This document shows, in pieces, positions 48,396-58,231 of a DNA stretch of 64,000 nt. A program made the translations under genes and the position numbers. Source of the stretch: Sandaracinobacteroides sp031425455 (GTDB lineage: Bacteria > Pseudomonadota > Alphaproteobacteria > Sphingomonadales > Sphingomonadaceae); assembly GCA_031425455.1 (NCBI GenBank), contig JANPJJ010000090.1, positions 8,126 to 72,125 on the forward strand, read 5' to 3'. Within the stretch, counting starts at the first letter, position 1, and the number at the start of each line of letters is the position of its first letter. The notes under the pieces were generated by a model that made no database searches, was not told the DNA's origin, and was given only the letters and a program-made list of their open reading frames with translations.

Positions 48396-51175
48396 AGGTT
48401 GCGCAGACGCTCCTCGACTTCGAAGGTTTCGATGACGTCCCCCTTCTCGATCGCCTGGAAATTCTCCAGGCCGATGCCGCACTCATAACCCTTTTCCACC
48501 TGCGTGACGTCGTCCTTGAAGCGGCGCAGCGACGCGATCGAGCCGGTGTAGATGATGACATCGTCGCGCAGCACGCGTGCCTTCAGGTTGCGCTTGATGA
48601 AGCCCTCCATCACGAGGCAACCCGCCGCCTTGCCGAACTTGCCGGCCTGGAAGACTTCGCGGATTTCCGCGCGGCCCACCACATTCTCGAAATATTCCGG
48701 CCCGAGCTTGCCGGCCATCCCGGCCTTCACTTCATCGATCAGGTCGTAGATGATGTCGTAATATTTCAGCGGCACGCCCGCCTGGTTGGCGGCTTCCCGG
48801 GCCTTGGCATTGGCGCGCACATTGAAGCCGATGATGAGGGCGCCGGATGCCCGGGCCAGCGTCACGTCGGATTCGGTGATGGCGCCCACGCCCGAATGCA
48901 GGACTCGCACGCGGATTTCGTCGGTGGACAGCTTGTTGAGCGCCGAGACGATAGCTTCGGTCGAGCCATGGACGTCGGCCTTGACGACAACGGGGAACTC
49001 CACCGCCTTCTTGTCGGCAAGCCCTGCGAACAGGCTTTCGAGGCTGGCCGGGGCCGACGTGGTGCGCTTGGTAAGCGCAACCTGCTGGCGATAGTCCGCG
49101 ACTTCGCGAGCGCGGGCCTCATTCTCGACGACGGACAACATGTCCCCGGCGGCGGGAACCCCCGAGAGGCCCAGAACCTCGACCGGGACCGAGGGCCCCG
49201 CTTCCTTCACGGTCTGGCCCTTGTCGTTCACCAGCGCGCGGACCTTGCCCCATTCAGTGCCCACGACGAAGATGTCGCCGGCGCGCAGCGTGCCCTTGCC
49301 GACCAGAACGGTCGCCAGCGGCCCGCGGCCCTTATCGAGCTTCGCCTCCACGACGGTGCCTTCGGCCAGTCGGTCCGGGTTGGCGGTCAGCTCCAGGAGC
49401 TCGGCCTGCAGCAGGATCTTCTCGGCCAGTTCCTCCAGCCCGGTGCGCTTCAGGGCGGACACTTCCACGTCCTGCACTTCGCCGCCCATCGATTCGACCT
49501 GGATGTCATATTGCAGCAGTTCGGTGCGCACCCGGTTCGCGTCGCTGCCGGGCTTGTCCATCTTGTTGATGGCCACGATCATCGGCACGTTCGCCGCCTT
49601 CACATGGTTGATGGCCTCGATCGTCTGCGGCATGATGCCGTCGTCGCCGGCGACCACCAGCACTACGATGTCGGTCGCATTGGCGCCCCGGGCGCGCATT
49701 TCGCTGAACGCCTCGTGGCCGGGCGTATCCAGGAAACTGATCTTTTCGCCCGATTTCAGCGTGACCATATAGGCGCCGATATGCTGGGTGATGCCGCCGG
49801 CTTCTCCCGCGACAACATCTGTGCCGCGCAGTGCATCCAGCAACGAGGTTTTGCCGTGATCGACATGGCCCATGATGGTGACAACGGGTGGCCGCGTCTG
49901 CAGGTCCTCCACCCGGTCCGCGTCGCCTTCGATGCCGATCTCGACGTCGCTGTCGCTCACGCGCTTGATGATGTGACCGAATTCGGTGACCAAAAGCTCG
50001 GCGGTGTCCTGATCGATAAACTCGTTCATCGTGGTCGGCATGCCCATCTTGAACAGCGCCTTCACCAGGTCGGCGCCGCGCTCGGCCATGCGGTTGGCGA
50101 GTTCCTGAACCGTGATCGCTTCGGGCACCTGCACTTCGCGCGCCGTGCGCGCCGTGGCTGCGCCGCCGCCGCCATGGGCACTGCGTTTCTGCTTCTCGCT
50201 CTGCCGGCGCATGGCCGCCATCGAACGCATCCGGGTGCCGTCCTCGTCGCCCAGCGCCCGAGTAATGGTCAGCTTGCCGGAGCGGCGCTGTTCCTCGCGC
50301 GGGTTGCGTGACGGCTTCACGGGCTCGGGCGGCCGGCGCAGCGGCCCACGTCCGGCAACCGCACCACGCGGGCGGTCCTCGTCGTCAACCAGCTGTGCCA
50401 CGGGAACGGGGGGCGCTTCGGCGGCGCGGCGCGCGGCCTCGGCGGCTGCCACGGCGGCTTCCGCCTCGGCGCGTGCCTTGTCTTCCAGCCGCTTCTTCTC
50501 GGCTTCGGCCGCTTCGGCGCGCTCGCGCATTTCGCGGATGCGGCCTTCCTCGGCGCGTTGCAGCCGCTCTTCCTCAGCCAGCCGGATCAACAGCGTCTGG
50601 CGCTCCCGCGCAGTCAGCTTGGGGTTTTGCAGTGCCTTCTGCACGGCCGTCAGCTCGGGCTTCACCGGCACCGGCTTCGGGGCGGGGGGCGGGGCCACGA
50701 CTACAGGCGCCGGTTCGGCGACCGGTTCCGCGGCTGCGACAGGTTCGACCGCGACGGACTCAACCGGCGCGACTTCAACCGGGGCAGCCTCGGCGGGCTC
50801 CTCTGCGGGCTTTTCTGCGAGCTTCTGGGCTGGCTTCGGCGGTTCCTTGTCCAGCGGAGCGTCCGTCATCACCCGGAACGGCGGTGGCGGCGGCACGGGC
50901 ATGGCCGGGCCCTTGGCGGGCTCGGCGGCGGCCGGCGGCGCCACGGGGGCAACCGGCGGAGCGGGCGAGGCTTCCACCAGCTCGGGCGTGTCTTCCTGCT
51001 CACCGGCGGGGATCGGGTCCCCGGGCTTCCTGAACACGCGCGCGCGCTTGGTTTCCACCACCACCTTGTGGGTGCGGCCATGGCTGAAGCTCTGCTTGAC
51101 CTGGCTGACCTCGGTGGTGCGCTTCACCCCGAGTTGCGGCCTCAGACCCAGCTTCGGCTTTTCTTCGTCGCTCAT
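48392..51175 (-). CDS. infB: Translation initiation factor IF-2
   Basis: IF-2, 927 residues, brings initiator tRNA to the 30S subunit with GTP. A long N-terminal part rich in Ala, Pro and Glu (about 60-300, partly coiled coil with RLAEEERLQRAEEGRIREMR) precedes the IF2_N module. The G1 loop IMGHVDHGKTSLLDALR is near residue 435, with DTPGHEAF and NKMDKPG following; the C-terminal domains end at LRNL. The gene overlaps ylxR upstream and rbfA downstream by four bases each. Confidence 0.97.
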   Translation of the reverse strand: MSDEEKPKLGLRPQLGVKRTTEVSQVKQSFSHGRTHKVVVETKRARVFRKPGDPIPAGEQEDTPELVEASPAPPVAPVAPPAAAEPAKGPAMPVPPPPPFRVMTDAPLDKEPPKPAQKLAEKPAEEPAEAAPVEVAPVESVAVEPVAAAEPVAEPAPVVVAPPPAPKPVPVKPELTAVQKALQNPKLTARERQTLLIRLAEEERLQRAEEGRIREMRERAEAAEAEKKRLEDKARAEAEAAVAAAEAARRAAEAPPVPVAQLVDDEDRPRGAVAGRGPLRRPPEPVKPSRNPREEQRRSGKLTITRALGDEDGTRMRSMAAMRRQSEKQKRSAHGGGGAATARTAREVQVPEAITVQELANRMAERGADLVKALFKMGMPTTMNEFIDQDTAELLVTEFGHIIKRVSDSDVEIGIEGDADRVEDLQTRPPVVTIMGHVDHGKTSLLDALRGTDVVAGEAGGITQHIGAYMVTLKSGEKISFLDTPGHEAFSEMRARGANATDIVVLVVAGDDGIMPQTIEAINHVKAANVPMIVAINKMDKPGSDANRVRTELLQYDIQVESMGGEVQDVEVSALKRTGLEELAEKILLQAELLELTANPDRLAEGTVVEAKLDKGRGPLATVLVGKGTLRAGDIFVVGTEWGKVRALVNDKGQTVKEAGPSVPVEVLGLSGVPAAGDMLSVVENEARAREVADYRQQVALTKRTTSAPASLESLFAGLADKKAVEFPVVVKADVHGSTEAIVSALNKLSTDEIRVRVLHSGVGAITESDVTLARASGALIIGFNVRANAKAREAANQAGVPLKYYDIIYDLIDEVKAGMAGKLGPEYFENVVGRAEIREVFQAGKFGKAAGCLVMEGFIKRNLKARVLRDDVIIYTGSIASLRRFKDDVTQVEKGYECGIGLENFQAIEKGDVIETFEVEERLRNL

Positions 51176-51909
51176 TCCCGTCCTTCGTCGTCGTTCCGCC
51201 GGCCGGGGGCATCCCCGCCGTCGTTTCCAAATCCGTTGCTGCCACTAAAGGCGAGCCAGCGCCGGACGTCGGTTGCAACCCGCGCCGCTGCCTTGCCATC
51301 CGAAAGGCCTGAATGCACCATATTCTCACGCCCGAGCGCCCGAGACAAGGCCGCGCGACCCGCCGGAAGGGTGAAAACCCGATCCATGCTGCCGCCGCCG
51401 CTGCGGAACGCCTGGTTCAGCTTGGCAACCCCGTCGTCGGCGGCATCGCCTGCATGGATCAGGAGGTGGAGCCGCCCGGCCCGGGCCCACTCCGCCATTC
51501 TATCCGACCCGAATACAAGATGCCCGGCTCGATGTTCGAGGCCCAGGCGGTCCAGCGCGCGCTTTTCCAGCCCGTCCGCGATCCTTTGCGGCAAGTCGTC
51601 GGGGAGGGCAGCAGGCTCACGGAACGCCCGGGCCAGCGCACCCTTCAGCTTGCCCTTCACGATCGCCGTTTCCAGCGCCGCCCGGTCGGGCGCGACCCAG
51701 GCGCCGCGCCCCGGCAGCCGCGCGCCGAGATCCGGCCACACGGCGCCATCAGGGCCCAGTGCCAGCCGGATCAAGGCCACACGTTCGCCATGCACCCCCG
51801 AAAGGATGCAGCGCCGCTCGGGCCCGGTCGTCGAAGGCGTTCCTCCGGCTGCGAGGCCGGCGGTGTCGGCCTCGTCTAGAAGCGCAACTGTTTGGTCATC
51901 GGGGGGCAT
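51172..51909 (-). CDS. ylxR: YlxR (DUF448) RNA-binding protein with C-terminal L7Ae-like part
   Basis: A 245-residue protein. Its N-terminal half is the YlxR domain (ERRCILSGVHGERVALIRLA, GRGAWVAPDRAAL), and the rest resembles the L7Ae-like domain often fused to YlxR in alphaproteobacteria (AGRLHLLIHAGDAADDGVAK). YlxR is thought to bind RNA, and the gene nearly always sits between nusA and infB, as here. The end is Gly/Asp-rich. Its stop overlaps the infB start (ATGA); it starts 45 bp after nusA. Confidence 0.9.
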   Translation of the reverse strand: MPPDDQTVALLDEADTAGLAAGGTPSTTGPERRCILSGVHGERVALIRLALGPDGAVWPDLGARLPGRGAWVAPDRAALETAIVKGKLKGALARAFREPAALPDDLPQRIADGLEKRALDRLGLEHRAGHLVFGSDRMAEWARAGRLHLLIHAGDAADDGVAKLNQAFRSGGGSMDRVFTLPAGRAALSRALGRENMVHSGLSDGKAAARVATDVRRWLAFSGSNGFGNDGGDAPGRRNDDEGRE

Positions 51910-51954
51910 GGGCTGAAACGCCCTCCCTCACCATGAGGTACAGGATCAGGCTCA

Positions 51955-53505
51955 TCACGCGGCGCTTTCCTCGTCCTCGAACCAGTGCTTCCGGGCGGCC
52001 ATGATGATCGCATTGCCATCGTCGACCGAGATGTTGAAGGCGACCAACAGGCCGGCGGGGATCTCGCGCCGCTTGTCGCCCTTGCCGATAAGCTCGTCCG
52101 TGGAAAGATCGGCGAGATCGTCCAGCTGCTTGATGCCCTTGGTGCCCAGGCGAACCAGCATCTCCTCGGTCAGCCCGGGAATTTCGGCCAGAGCATCCTC
52201 CACGCCCAGCGCACGGCGGGCGTCGCGGAAATTCTGCTCGCGCCGCTCCAGCGCTTCCTGGGCGCGGTTCTGCAGCTCGGCCGCAACATCCTCGTCCAGT
52301 CCCTCGATCGTCGCCAGCTCCTCGGTCTCGACATAGGCGACTTCTTCCAGGCTGGTGAAGCCCTCGGCCACCAGCAGCTGGGCCAGTGTCTCGTCCAGCT
52401 CCAATTCCTTCTCGAACAGCTCCGAGCGTTCGACGAATTCCTTCTGCCGCTTTTCGCTTTCGGCGGCTTCGGTCATGATATCGATCTGGTGCCCGGTCAG
52501 CTGGCCCGCCAGCCGCACATTCTGCCCGCGGCGACCGATGGCGAGGCTGAGCTGGTCATCGGGGACCACGACCTCGATGCGATTGTCCTCCTCGTCGATC
52601 ACAACCTTGGCCACCTGCGCCGGCTGCAACGCGTTCACCACGAAGGTTGCGGTGTCGGGCGACCAGGGGATGATGTCGATCTTCTCGCCGGCCAGTTCCT
52701 GCACCACGGCCTGCACGCGGCTGCCGCGCATCCCGACGCAGGCGCCAACCGGATCGATCGAGCTGTCGTTGGACAGCACGCCGATCTTGGCGCGGCTTCC
52801 CGGATCGCGGGCGCAGGCCTTGATCTCGATCACGCCGTCGTAGATTTCCGGCACTTCCTGCGCGAACAGCTTCTTCATGAATTCGGGATGGGCCCGCGAG
52901 CAGAAAATTTGCGGCCCGCGGTTTTCCCGCCGAACGATGGTGATCAGGCTGCGTACCCGGTCGCCGACGCGAAGCACTTCGCGCGGAATCTGCTGGTCGC
53001 GGCGGATCACGCCTTCGGCCCGGCCCAGGTCCACCACGATGTGCCCGAACTCCACGCGCTTGACGACGCCCGTGATGATCTCGCCCTGCCGGTCCTTATA
53101 TTCCTCGAACTGCCGTTCACGCTCGGCATCGCGAACCTTGGTCACGATCACCTGCTTGGCGGCCTGCGCGGCGATGCGGCCGAACTCGATAGGGGGCAGG
53201 GGATCGACGATGAAGTCGCCCAGCACCACGTCCTTCTCGCGCTCCTTCGCATCCACCAGGCTGATCTGCTTGAAATAATCCTCGGGCTCCTGGACCACTT
53301 CCAGCACCCGCCACAGCCGGAGATCGCCGCCGCGCGGGTCGATCTTGGCGCGAATATCGTTCTCGGCGCCATAACGGGCGCGGGCTGCGCGCTGGATCGC
53401 TTCCTCCATCGCCTCGATCACGATCATCCGGTCGATCGATTTCTCGCGCGCCACCGCGTCGGCAATGGCGATCAGTTCGGCCTTGTTCGCAGCAATCGGA
53501 TTCAT
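51955..53505 (-). CDS. nusA: Transcription termination/antitermination protein NusA
   Basis: NusA, 516 residues. In order: N-terminal RNA polymerase-binding domain (about 1-130), S1 domain (about 135-200), two KH domains (about 205-345, with GACVGMRGSRVQAVVQELAG and IGRRGQNVRLAGQLTG), and C-terminal acidic repeats with helix-hairpin-helix parts (about 370-510). It regulates pausing, termination and antitermination. It lies 12 bp after rimP in the standard operon. Confidence 0.97.
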   Translation of the reverse strand: MNPIAANKAELIAIADAVAREKSIDRMIVIEAMEEAIQRAARARYGAENDIRAKIDPRGGDLRLWRVLEVVQEPEDYFKQISLVDAKEREKDVVLGDFIVDPLPPIEFGRIAAQAAKQVIVTKVRDAERERQFEEYKDRQGEIITGVVKRVEFGHIVVDLGRAEGVIRRDQQIPREVLRVGDRVRSLITIVRRENRGPQIFCSRAHPEFMKKLFAQEVPEIYDGVIEIKACARDPGSRAKIGVLSNDSSIDPVGACVGMRGSRVQAVVQELAGEKIDIIPWSPDTATFVVNALQPAQVAKVVIDEEDNRIEVVVPDDQLSLAIGRRGQNVRLAGQLTGHQIDIMTEAAESEKRQKEFVERSELFEKELELDETLAQLLVAEGFTSLEEVAYVETEELATIEGLDEDVAAELQNRAQEALERREQNFRDARRALGVEDALAEIPGLTEEMLVRLGTKGIKQLDDLADLSTDELIGKGDKRREIPAGLLVAFNISVDDGNAIIMAARKHWFEDEESAA

Positions 53506-53517
53506 GGGTGTCGGTCC

Positions 53518-54108
53518 TCAGTTCCTGTAGATTCGCGGCGCTTCCCCGGCCGCTTCTTCGTCGTTGTCGTCCTCGATCTCTTCTTCGATCTCGTCGGCGC
53601 CATCCTGGCTGAGCAGCGGCGCGGTCTCGGCGATCAGCCGGTCGGTCAGCAGCAGCTTCGCCGTCCGGATCCCGGCGAAGGGCAGGGCGACGACGCCCAG
53701 CCCCTCCACCTCGATCCTGACGTCCTCTCCGTCGGTCCCGGCCAGCGGCCCCTGGAAGCGCTTGCGTTCGGCACCGTTCAGCACCAGCCCACTCGCCAGC
53801 TCCACCTTGGCGACATGCCCGGCCCAGCGGTCAAAATCCTTCAGGCGGGTCAGCGGCCGGTCGATCCCGGGCGACGAGACCTCCAGCATATATTCCTGGT
53901 CGATCGGGTCGGCCTCGTCCAGCAGGGCTGAAATCCGCCGCGACACTTTCGCGCAATCGTCCACCAGCATCTGTCCGGTCGCCGGATCTTCCAGCATAAC
54001 TTGCAACGTCAGCGAAGGGCCGTCGATCAGCGAGACGCGCACCAGCTCGAACCCGGCAGCTTCCACCACCGGCTCGATCAATCGCATCAATCGCTGCACG
54101 TCCGCCAT
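53518..54108 (-). CDS. rimP: Ribosome maturation factor RimP
   Basis: RimP, 196 residues, for 30S assembly. Signatures: IEPVVEAAGFELVRVSLID, DDCAKVSRRISALLDEADPI, YMLEVSSPGIDRPLTRLKDF and LAGTDGEDVRIEVEG. A C-terminal acidic tail (EIEEEIEDDNDEEAAGEAP) is longer than usual. The start is ATG 54106-54108; an open frame extends upstream into the divergent hisG promoter region but has no support. It opens the rimP-nusA-ylxR-infB-rbfA operon. Confidence 0.94.
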   Translation of the reverse strand: MADVQRLMRLIEPVVEAAGFELVRVSLIDGPSLTLQVMLEDPATGQMLVDDCAKVSRRISALLDEADPIDQEYMLEVSSPGIDRPLTRLKDFDRWAGHVAKVELASGLVLNGAERKRFQGPLAGTDGEDVRIEVEGLGVVALPFAGIRTAKLLLTDRLIAETAPLLSQDGADEIEEEIEDDNDEEAAGEAPRIYRN

Positions 54109-54254
54109 TATTCTCCACAGCCTTGCCGGATATAGGTTCCGGCCCCGCGGCCGCCGGCCGGAGGTTCCTGGAAACCAGATTGTCAGGAAGTGCCGTCGAT
54201 ATAGCTCCCCGTTTCGGTTGCCGCAAGCCTGTCCTGCTGCCAAAGGGCGCCGCG

Positions 54255-54902
54255 ATGACAAAGCTTGTTTTCGCCTGCCCCAAGGGCCGCATCCTGAAAG
54301 AGGCGCTGCCGCTGCTGCACGCGGTCGGGATCGAGCCGGAAACGGCGCTGTTCGACGAGGACAGCCGCGCGTTGCGCTTTTCCACCGGCCGCGCCGATCT
54401 CGATCTCATCCGCGTGCGCAGCTTCGACGTCGCCACGTTCGTGGCGTTCGGCGCGGCGCAGCTCGGCATTGTCGGCAACGATGTGCTCGCCGAGTTCGGC
54501 TATTCCGAACTCTATTCGCCGGTCGATCTCGGCATCGGCCGTTGTCGCCTGTCGGTTGCGGAGCCCGACGATGCGCCGCCGATCGCAACGGAGTCGCACG
54601 TCCGCGTCGCCACCAAATATCCGCACCTGACGCAGGCGCATTTCGCCGCACGAGGCCTGCAGGCCGAATGCGTGAAGCTGAACGGCGCGATGGAGCTGGC
54701 GCCGCTGCTGGGGCTGGCGCCGCGCATCGTAGATCTGGTGTCAACCGGGCGGACGCTGAAGGATAATGGGCTGGTGGAGCGCGAGCTGCTGCTGCAAGTG
54801 ACGTCGCGGCTGATCGTGAACCGCGCAGCGTTCAAGACGATGCCGGCAGTAGGCGAGCTGGTGGATGCGTTCCGGGCGCTGCGGCTGAAGGACGTGGCAT
54901 GA
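54255..54902 (+). CDS. hisG: ATP phosphoribosyltransferase, short form (HisG)
   Basis: HisG catalyses the first step of histidine synthesis. At 215 residues it is the short form, which lacks the C-terminal regulatory domain and needs HisZ; no hisZ is in the window. Motifs are LVFACPKGRILKEALPLL, RSFDVATFVAFGAAQLGIVG and VDLVSTGRTLKDNGL. The start ATG at 54255 gives the typical MTKLVFACPKGR. It overlaps hisD by four bases (ATGA) and diverges from rimP. Confidence 0.95.
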   Translation: MTKLVFACPKGRILKEALPLLHAVGIEPETALFDEDSRALRFSTGRADLDLIRVRSFDVATFVAFGAAQLGIVGNDVLAEFGYSELYSPVDLGIGRCRLSVAEPDDAPPIATESHVRVATKYPHLTQAHFAARGLQAECVKLNGAMELAPLLGLAPRIVDLVSTGRTLKDNGLVERELLLQVTSRLIVNRAAFKTMPAVGELVDAFRALRLKDVA

Positions 54903-56185
54903 TCCGGCTGTCTTCTGTCGACGCCGATTTCGCGGCTCGTTTCGCCGCGCTGGTCGCCGACACCAGAGAGCCCGACCGGGGTGTGGCGGGGCAGGTCGCC
55001 GCCATTCTGGAGCGAGTGCGCAAGGAAGGCTTCCGGGCCGTCGCCGAGCTGACCTCGCGGTTCGACCGGGTGGACCTGACCGCCGACAGCGTCGAAGTGC
55101 GCGGCAGCGAACGCGCCGCCGCCGTTGCCTGGGTGCCGGCCGACCAGCGCGCCGCACTGGAGCTCGCCGCGACACGCATTCGTGCGTTCCACGCCGCCCA
55201 GCGCCCCGCCGACGGCGAACATGCCGACTCGACGGGCGTGCGCGCCGGCTGGCGCTGGACCGCGGTGGAACGCGCTGGGCTCTATGTACCGGGCGGGCGG
55301 GCTGCCTATCCCTCGTCGGTGCTGATGAATGCGATCCCGGCGCAAGTGGCGGGTGTCGACGAGCTGGTGATGGTGACGCCAACGCCGGATGGTCGATTGA
55401 ACCCGCTGGTGATGCTGGCGGCCGAACTAGCGGGGGTTTCGCGAATCTTCCGGATCGGCGGGGCGCAGGCCGTGGCGGCGCTGGCGTTCGGAACGGCCCC
55501 TCTGCCCAAATGCGACATGATCGTCGGACCCGGAAACGCCTGGGTGGCGGAAGCCAAGCGCCAGCTGTTCGGCACGGTCGGGATCGACATGGTCGCGGGG
55601 CCTTCGGAAATCCTGGTGATCGCCGATGCAAGTGCCCGGCCCGACTGGATCGCCGCAGACCTGCTGTCGCAGGCCGAGCATGATCCCGTCGCCCAGTCGA
55701 TCCTCATCACCGACAGCGCGACGCTTGCCGACGCAGTCGCCAGCTGGGTGGAGAAGCTGCTGCCGACGCTCTCCACCGAAGCTGCAGCACGGGAAAGCTG
55801 GGACAGCTATGGCGCGATCATCCTGGTCGACGATATCGCAGCCGCGGTGCCGCTCGCCGATGCGCTTGCGGCAGAGCATGTCGAGCTGATGCTTGCCGAC
55901 CCGGCCCCGCTGTTCGCTGCCATCCGCCATGCCGGGTCAATTTTCCTGGGTGCCCACACGCCCGAACCGATCGGCGACTATATCGGCGGGCCCAACCATG
56001 TGCTTCCCACCGGCCGACGCGCGCGGTTTTCCGGCGGGCTCGGCGTGCATAACTTCATGAAGCGCACCACCTGGCTCGACGCCGGCCCGGCCGGGTTCGC
56101 GGCGCTTGCAGATGCAACCGCAACGCTGGCCGACGCCGAGGGACTGGCCGCCCACGCACTGGCGATCCGGATCCGGCGCGACTAG
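54899..56185 (+). CDS. hisD: Histidinol dehydrogenase
   Basis: HisD oxidises histidinol to histidine in two NAD steps with zinc. It has 428 residues. Key stretches are YVPGGRAAYPSSVLMNAIPA, the zinc/catalytic region SQAEHDPVAQSILIT with conserved Gln and His, and GDYIGGPNHVLPTGRRARF, whose His also takes part. It is coupled to hisG, and its 3' end overlaps the convergent lipoprotein gene by four bases. Confidence 0.96.
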   Translation: MIRLSSVDADFAARFAALVADTREPDRGVAGQVAAILERVRKEGFRAVAELTSRFDRVDLTADSVEVRGSERAAAVAWVPADQRAALELAATRIRAFHAAQRPADGEHADSTGVRAGWRWTAVERAGLYVPGGRAAYPSSVLMNAIPAQVAGVDELVMVTPTPDGRLNPLVMLAAELAGVSRIFRIGGAQAVAALAFGTAPLPKCDMIVGPGNAWVAEAKRQLFGTVGIDMVAGPSEILVIADASARPDWIAADLLSQAEHDPVAQSILITDSATLADAVASWVEKLLPTLSTEAAARESWDSYGAIILVDDIAAAVPLADALAAEHVELMLADPAPLFAAIRHAGSIFLGAHTPEPIGDYIGGPNHVLPTGRRARFSGGLGVHNFMKRTTWLDAGPAGFAALADATATLADAEGLAAHALAIRIRRD

Positions 56186-56586
56186 CGGCGGCGCTGCTTC
56201 GGCGCGGGCGGCTGCGCCGGCGCGATCGAAGGGGCGCGGAACTTCATCTGCATCTGCAGGCAATCCCCCGCGGCGAACGCGCGACCGTCGGGCAGCCGCG
56301 CTTCGGCGTGGACTGCGAGCGGGGCTTCACCCGGCTTCTGGAAATAGAAGATGTCGAGGATACAGGCGCCGCCGAACTGAAGCTGCCGCGCGGTGCCTTC
56401 GCGCCGATCGAGCCGGGGCCCCCCCAGCAGCTGGAGCGCTGTCTCCGCCGGCTGGCCGAGCAGCAGCTCCATGCCGGGCGGCGGCGGCGGCGGGGGCGGC
56501 GCGGCCGCCGGCTTGGGCGTCGTTGCGCAGCCGGCGAGCGGAAGGACGGCGATCAGCGCCAGGGTCAGCGGCAGGGGGCGAAGCAT
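56182..56586 (-). CDS. Small proline-rich lipoprotein
   Basis: A 134-residue protein with a lipoprotein signal (LALIAVLPLAGCATT), a run of eight prolines at about 30-37, and a core GMELLLGQPAETALQLLGG, RREGTARQLQFGGACILD then IFYFQKPGE. The core resembles the small outer-membrane SmpA/OmlA-like fold in part (a repeated small-protein pattern of helix plus RxxGxxxxLQF), but I cannot assign a family. A basic tail PKQRRR ends it. It converges on hisD with a four-base overlap. Confidence 0.75.
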   Translation of the reverse strand: MLRPLPLTLALIAVLPLAGCATTPKPAAAPPPPPPPPGMELLLGQPAETALQLLGGPRLDRREGTARQLQFGGACILDIFYFQKPGEAPLAVHAEARLPDGRAFAAGDCLQMQMKFRAPSIAPAQPPAPKQRRR

Positions 56587-56656
56587 CGCGCCGGTCTAGC
56601 CAGTGCCACCCCGCGATGCTAGCGGCCTGCCACCTCAAACCGCCCGGGAGCATCTT

Positions 56657-57649
56657 TTGGCCGACCAGTTCGACGTCCTCGCCATCGGCAACGCCATTGT
56701 CGACGTGATCGCCGCCCACCCCGACAGTTTCCTCGAAGAACAAGGCATCCCCAAAGGCAGTATGCGGCTGATTTCGGCCGAGGAAGCGACCAGGCTCTAT
56801 GGCGCGATGGGGCCCGGGCGCGAGATATCGGGAGGTTCGGCCGCCAACACCGCCGCCGGAATTGCCGCACTGGGCGGCAGCGCGGCGTTTCTGGGCCGGG
56901 TCTCCGACGACCAGCTCGGCCGTGTGTTCGCGCACGATATCCGCGCGGCGGGGGTTGTCTATCGCACGCCCGCGGCGACCGGCGGGCCGCCGACCGGCCA
57001 GTGCCTCATCATCGTCTCGCCAGACGCCCAGCGCACGATGAACACCTATCTCGGCAGCTGCCAGGAAGTCGACGAGGCGGACGTGGACGAGGGCATGGTG
57101 CGCGCTGCGCAGGTGACCTACTTCGAAGGCTATCTGTGGGACCCGCCGGCGCCGATCCGGGCGATCCGCAAGGCAACGGCGATCGCCCACGCTGCGGGCC
57201 GCAAGGTGGCGCTGACGCTTTCGGACGTTTTCTGCGTCGAAGGTCACCGGCACGATTTCCTCGACCTGATGAAGACCGGCGCCGTCGATATCGCGTTCGC
57301 CAACGAGAATGAGGCGAAGAGCCTGTTCCAGACCGACAGCATCGACATTGCGATCGAGGGATTGTCGGCGATCGTTCCGCTTGCCGTGGTTACCCGATCC
57401 GAAAAGGGAGCGATCGTGGTGCAGGGCGACATGCGCGCCGAGGTGCCGGTCACGCCGGCCCTGCGCGTGCTCGACACGACAGGGGCCGGCGACCTGTTCG
57501 CGGCCGGCTTTCTGGCCGGGCACACGAAGGGCCGGACGCTGCATGATTCGGCGGTGATGGGCACCATCGCAGCCGCCGAGGTGATCGAGCATTACGGCGC
57601 GCGGCCGGAAGCGGACCTGAGGGCGCGGGTCCAGGCGTCGCTGGGCTGA
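56657..57649 (+). CDS. Adenosine kinase (PfkB/ribokinase family)
   Basis: A 330-residue PfkB-family sugar kinase close to the bacterial adenosine kinases. The N-terminus ADQFDVLAIGNAIVDVIA, GGSAANTAAGIAALGG (substrate loop) and the anion hole DTTGAGDLFAAGFLAG with its catalytic Asp are characteristic. It would phosphorylate adenosine to AMP in purine salvage. The start is taken as TTG 56657: GGGAG lies seven bases upstream and the N-terminus then fits the family. A longer frame from 56603 adds 18 residues with no similarity. Confidence 0.9.
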   Translation: MADQFDVLAIGNAIVDVIAAHPDSFLEEQGIPKGSMRLISAEEATRLYGAMGPGREISGGSAANTAAGIAALGGSAAFLGRVSDDQLGRVFAHDIRAAGVVYRTPAATGGPPTGQCLIIVSPDAQRTMNTYLGSCQEVDEADVDEGMVRAAQVTYFEGYLWDPPAPIRAIRKATAIAHAAGRKVALTLSDVFCVEGHRHDFLDLMKTGAVDIAFANENEAKSLFQTDSIDIAIEGLSAIVPLAVVTRSEKGAIVVQGDMRAEVPVTPALRVLDTTGAGDLFAAGFLAGHTKGRTLHDSAVMGTIAAAEVIEHYGARPEADLRARVQASLG

Positions 57650-57793
57650 AAATAGATCATCCGGAGCGAACGAAAATCCCTGCTTCAATAAGACCGGCAT
57701 CCTGGCCCACGGCACTTTTCGGGCGCTCGATGGTTTGCACAAACGACAGGTCGCGCGATGAATGCGGCCAACGGGACAGAAAAGGGTCAACTC

Positions 57794-58207
57794 ATGCGCA
57801 AGATACTTCAAACCACGTTGGTTGCCGTCGCTGCGCTCACGTTGAGTGCGCCAGCTTTTGCCGACCCGCCGAGCCATGCGCCGGCGCATGGAAAGCGCGC
57901 CAAGGATGCCAAAGCCGCGAAGGCCAAAACCTGGGACGCGCGCTACCCCGAGCGCTATTATGTCGATGATCGGGGTTACCAGCCGCGCCGGCTGGCCAGC
58001 TCGGACGCTGTTTATCGCGGTAACGACGGGCGCTACTACTGCCGCCGATCGGACGGGACGACGGGACTGATCGTCGGCGCGCTGGCCGGCGGCACGCTCG
58101 GCAATGTCATCGCGCCGGGTGGATCGAAGACCGTGGGCAGCCTGATCGGCGGAAGCCTGGGGGCGATCCTCGGCAAGGAACTGGACGACGGCGTAACCTG
58201 CCGCTGA
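57794..58207 (+). CDS. Exported glycine-zipper protein
   Basis: A 137-residue protein with a signal peptide (VAVAALTLSAPAFAD), a basic/His linker, a Tyr/Arg segment (RYPERYYVDDRGYQPRR), CRRSDGTTG, and a glycine-zipper membrane part GLIVGALAGGTLGNVI then GSLIGGSLGAILGKELDDG. This is the 17 kDa surface antigen/2TM glycine-zipper pattern found in outer-membrane proteins of alphaproteobacteria. Its role is not known. The start is ATG 57794; an ATG at 57758 adds 12 polar residues and is less likely because it spoils the signal peptide. Confidence 0.85.
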   Translation: MRKILQTTLVAVAALTLSAPAFADPPSHAPAHGKRAKDAKAAKAKTWDARYPERYYVDDRGYQPRRLASSDAVYRGNDGRYYCRRSDGTTGLIVGALAGGTLGNVIAPGGSKTVGSLIGGSLGAILGKELDDGVTCR

Positions 58208-58231
58208 GCTGCGCAGCCGGCAGCGTAGCGG

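Noticed and set aside
48275..50311. Long open frame on the plus strand opposite infB
   Set aside because: It is antisense to infB, whose motifs and operon position are beyond doubt. High-GC codon bias often opens the opposite frame. No domain is recognisable in the translation.
51985..53931. 648-codon open frame opposite nusA
   Set aside because: Antisense to nusA, with the composition of a shadow frame.
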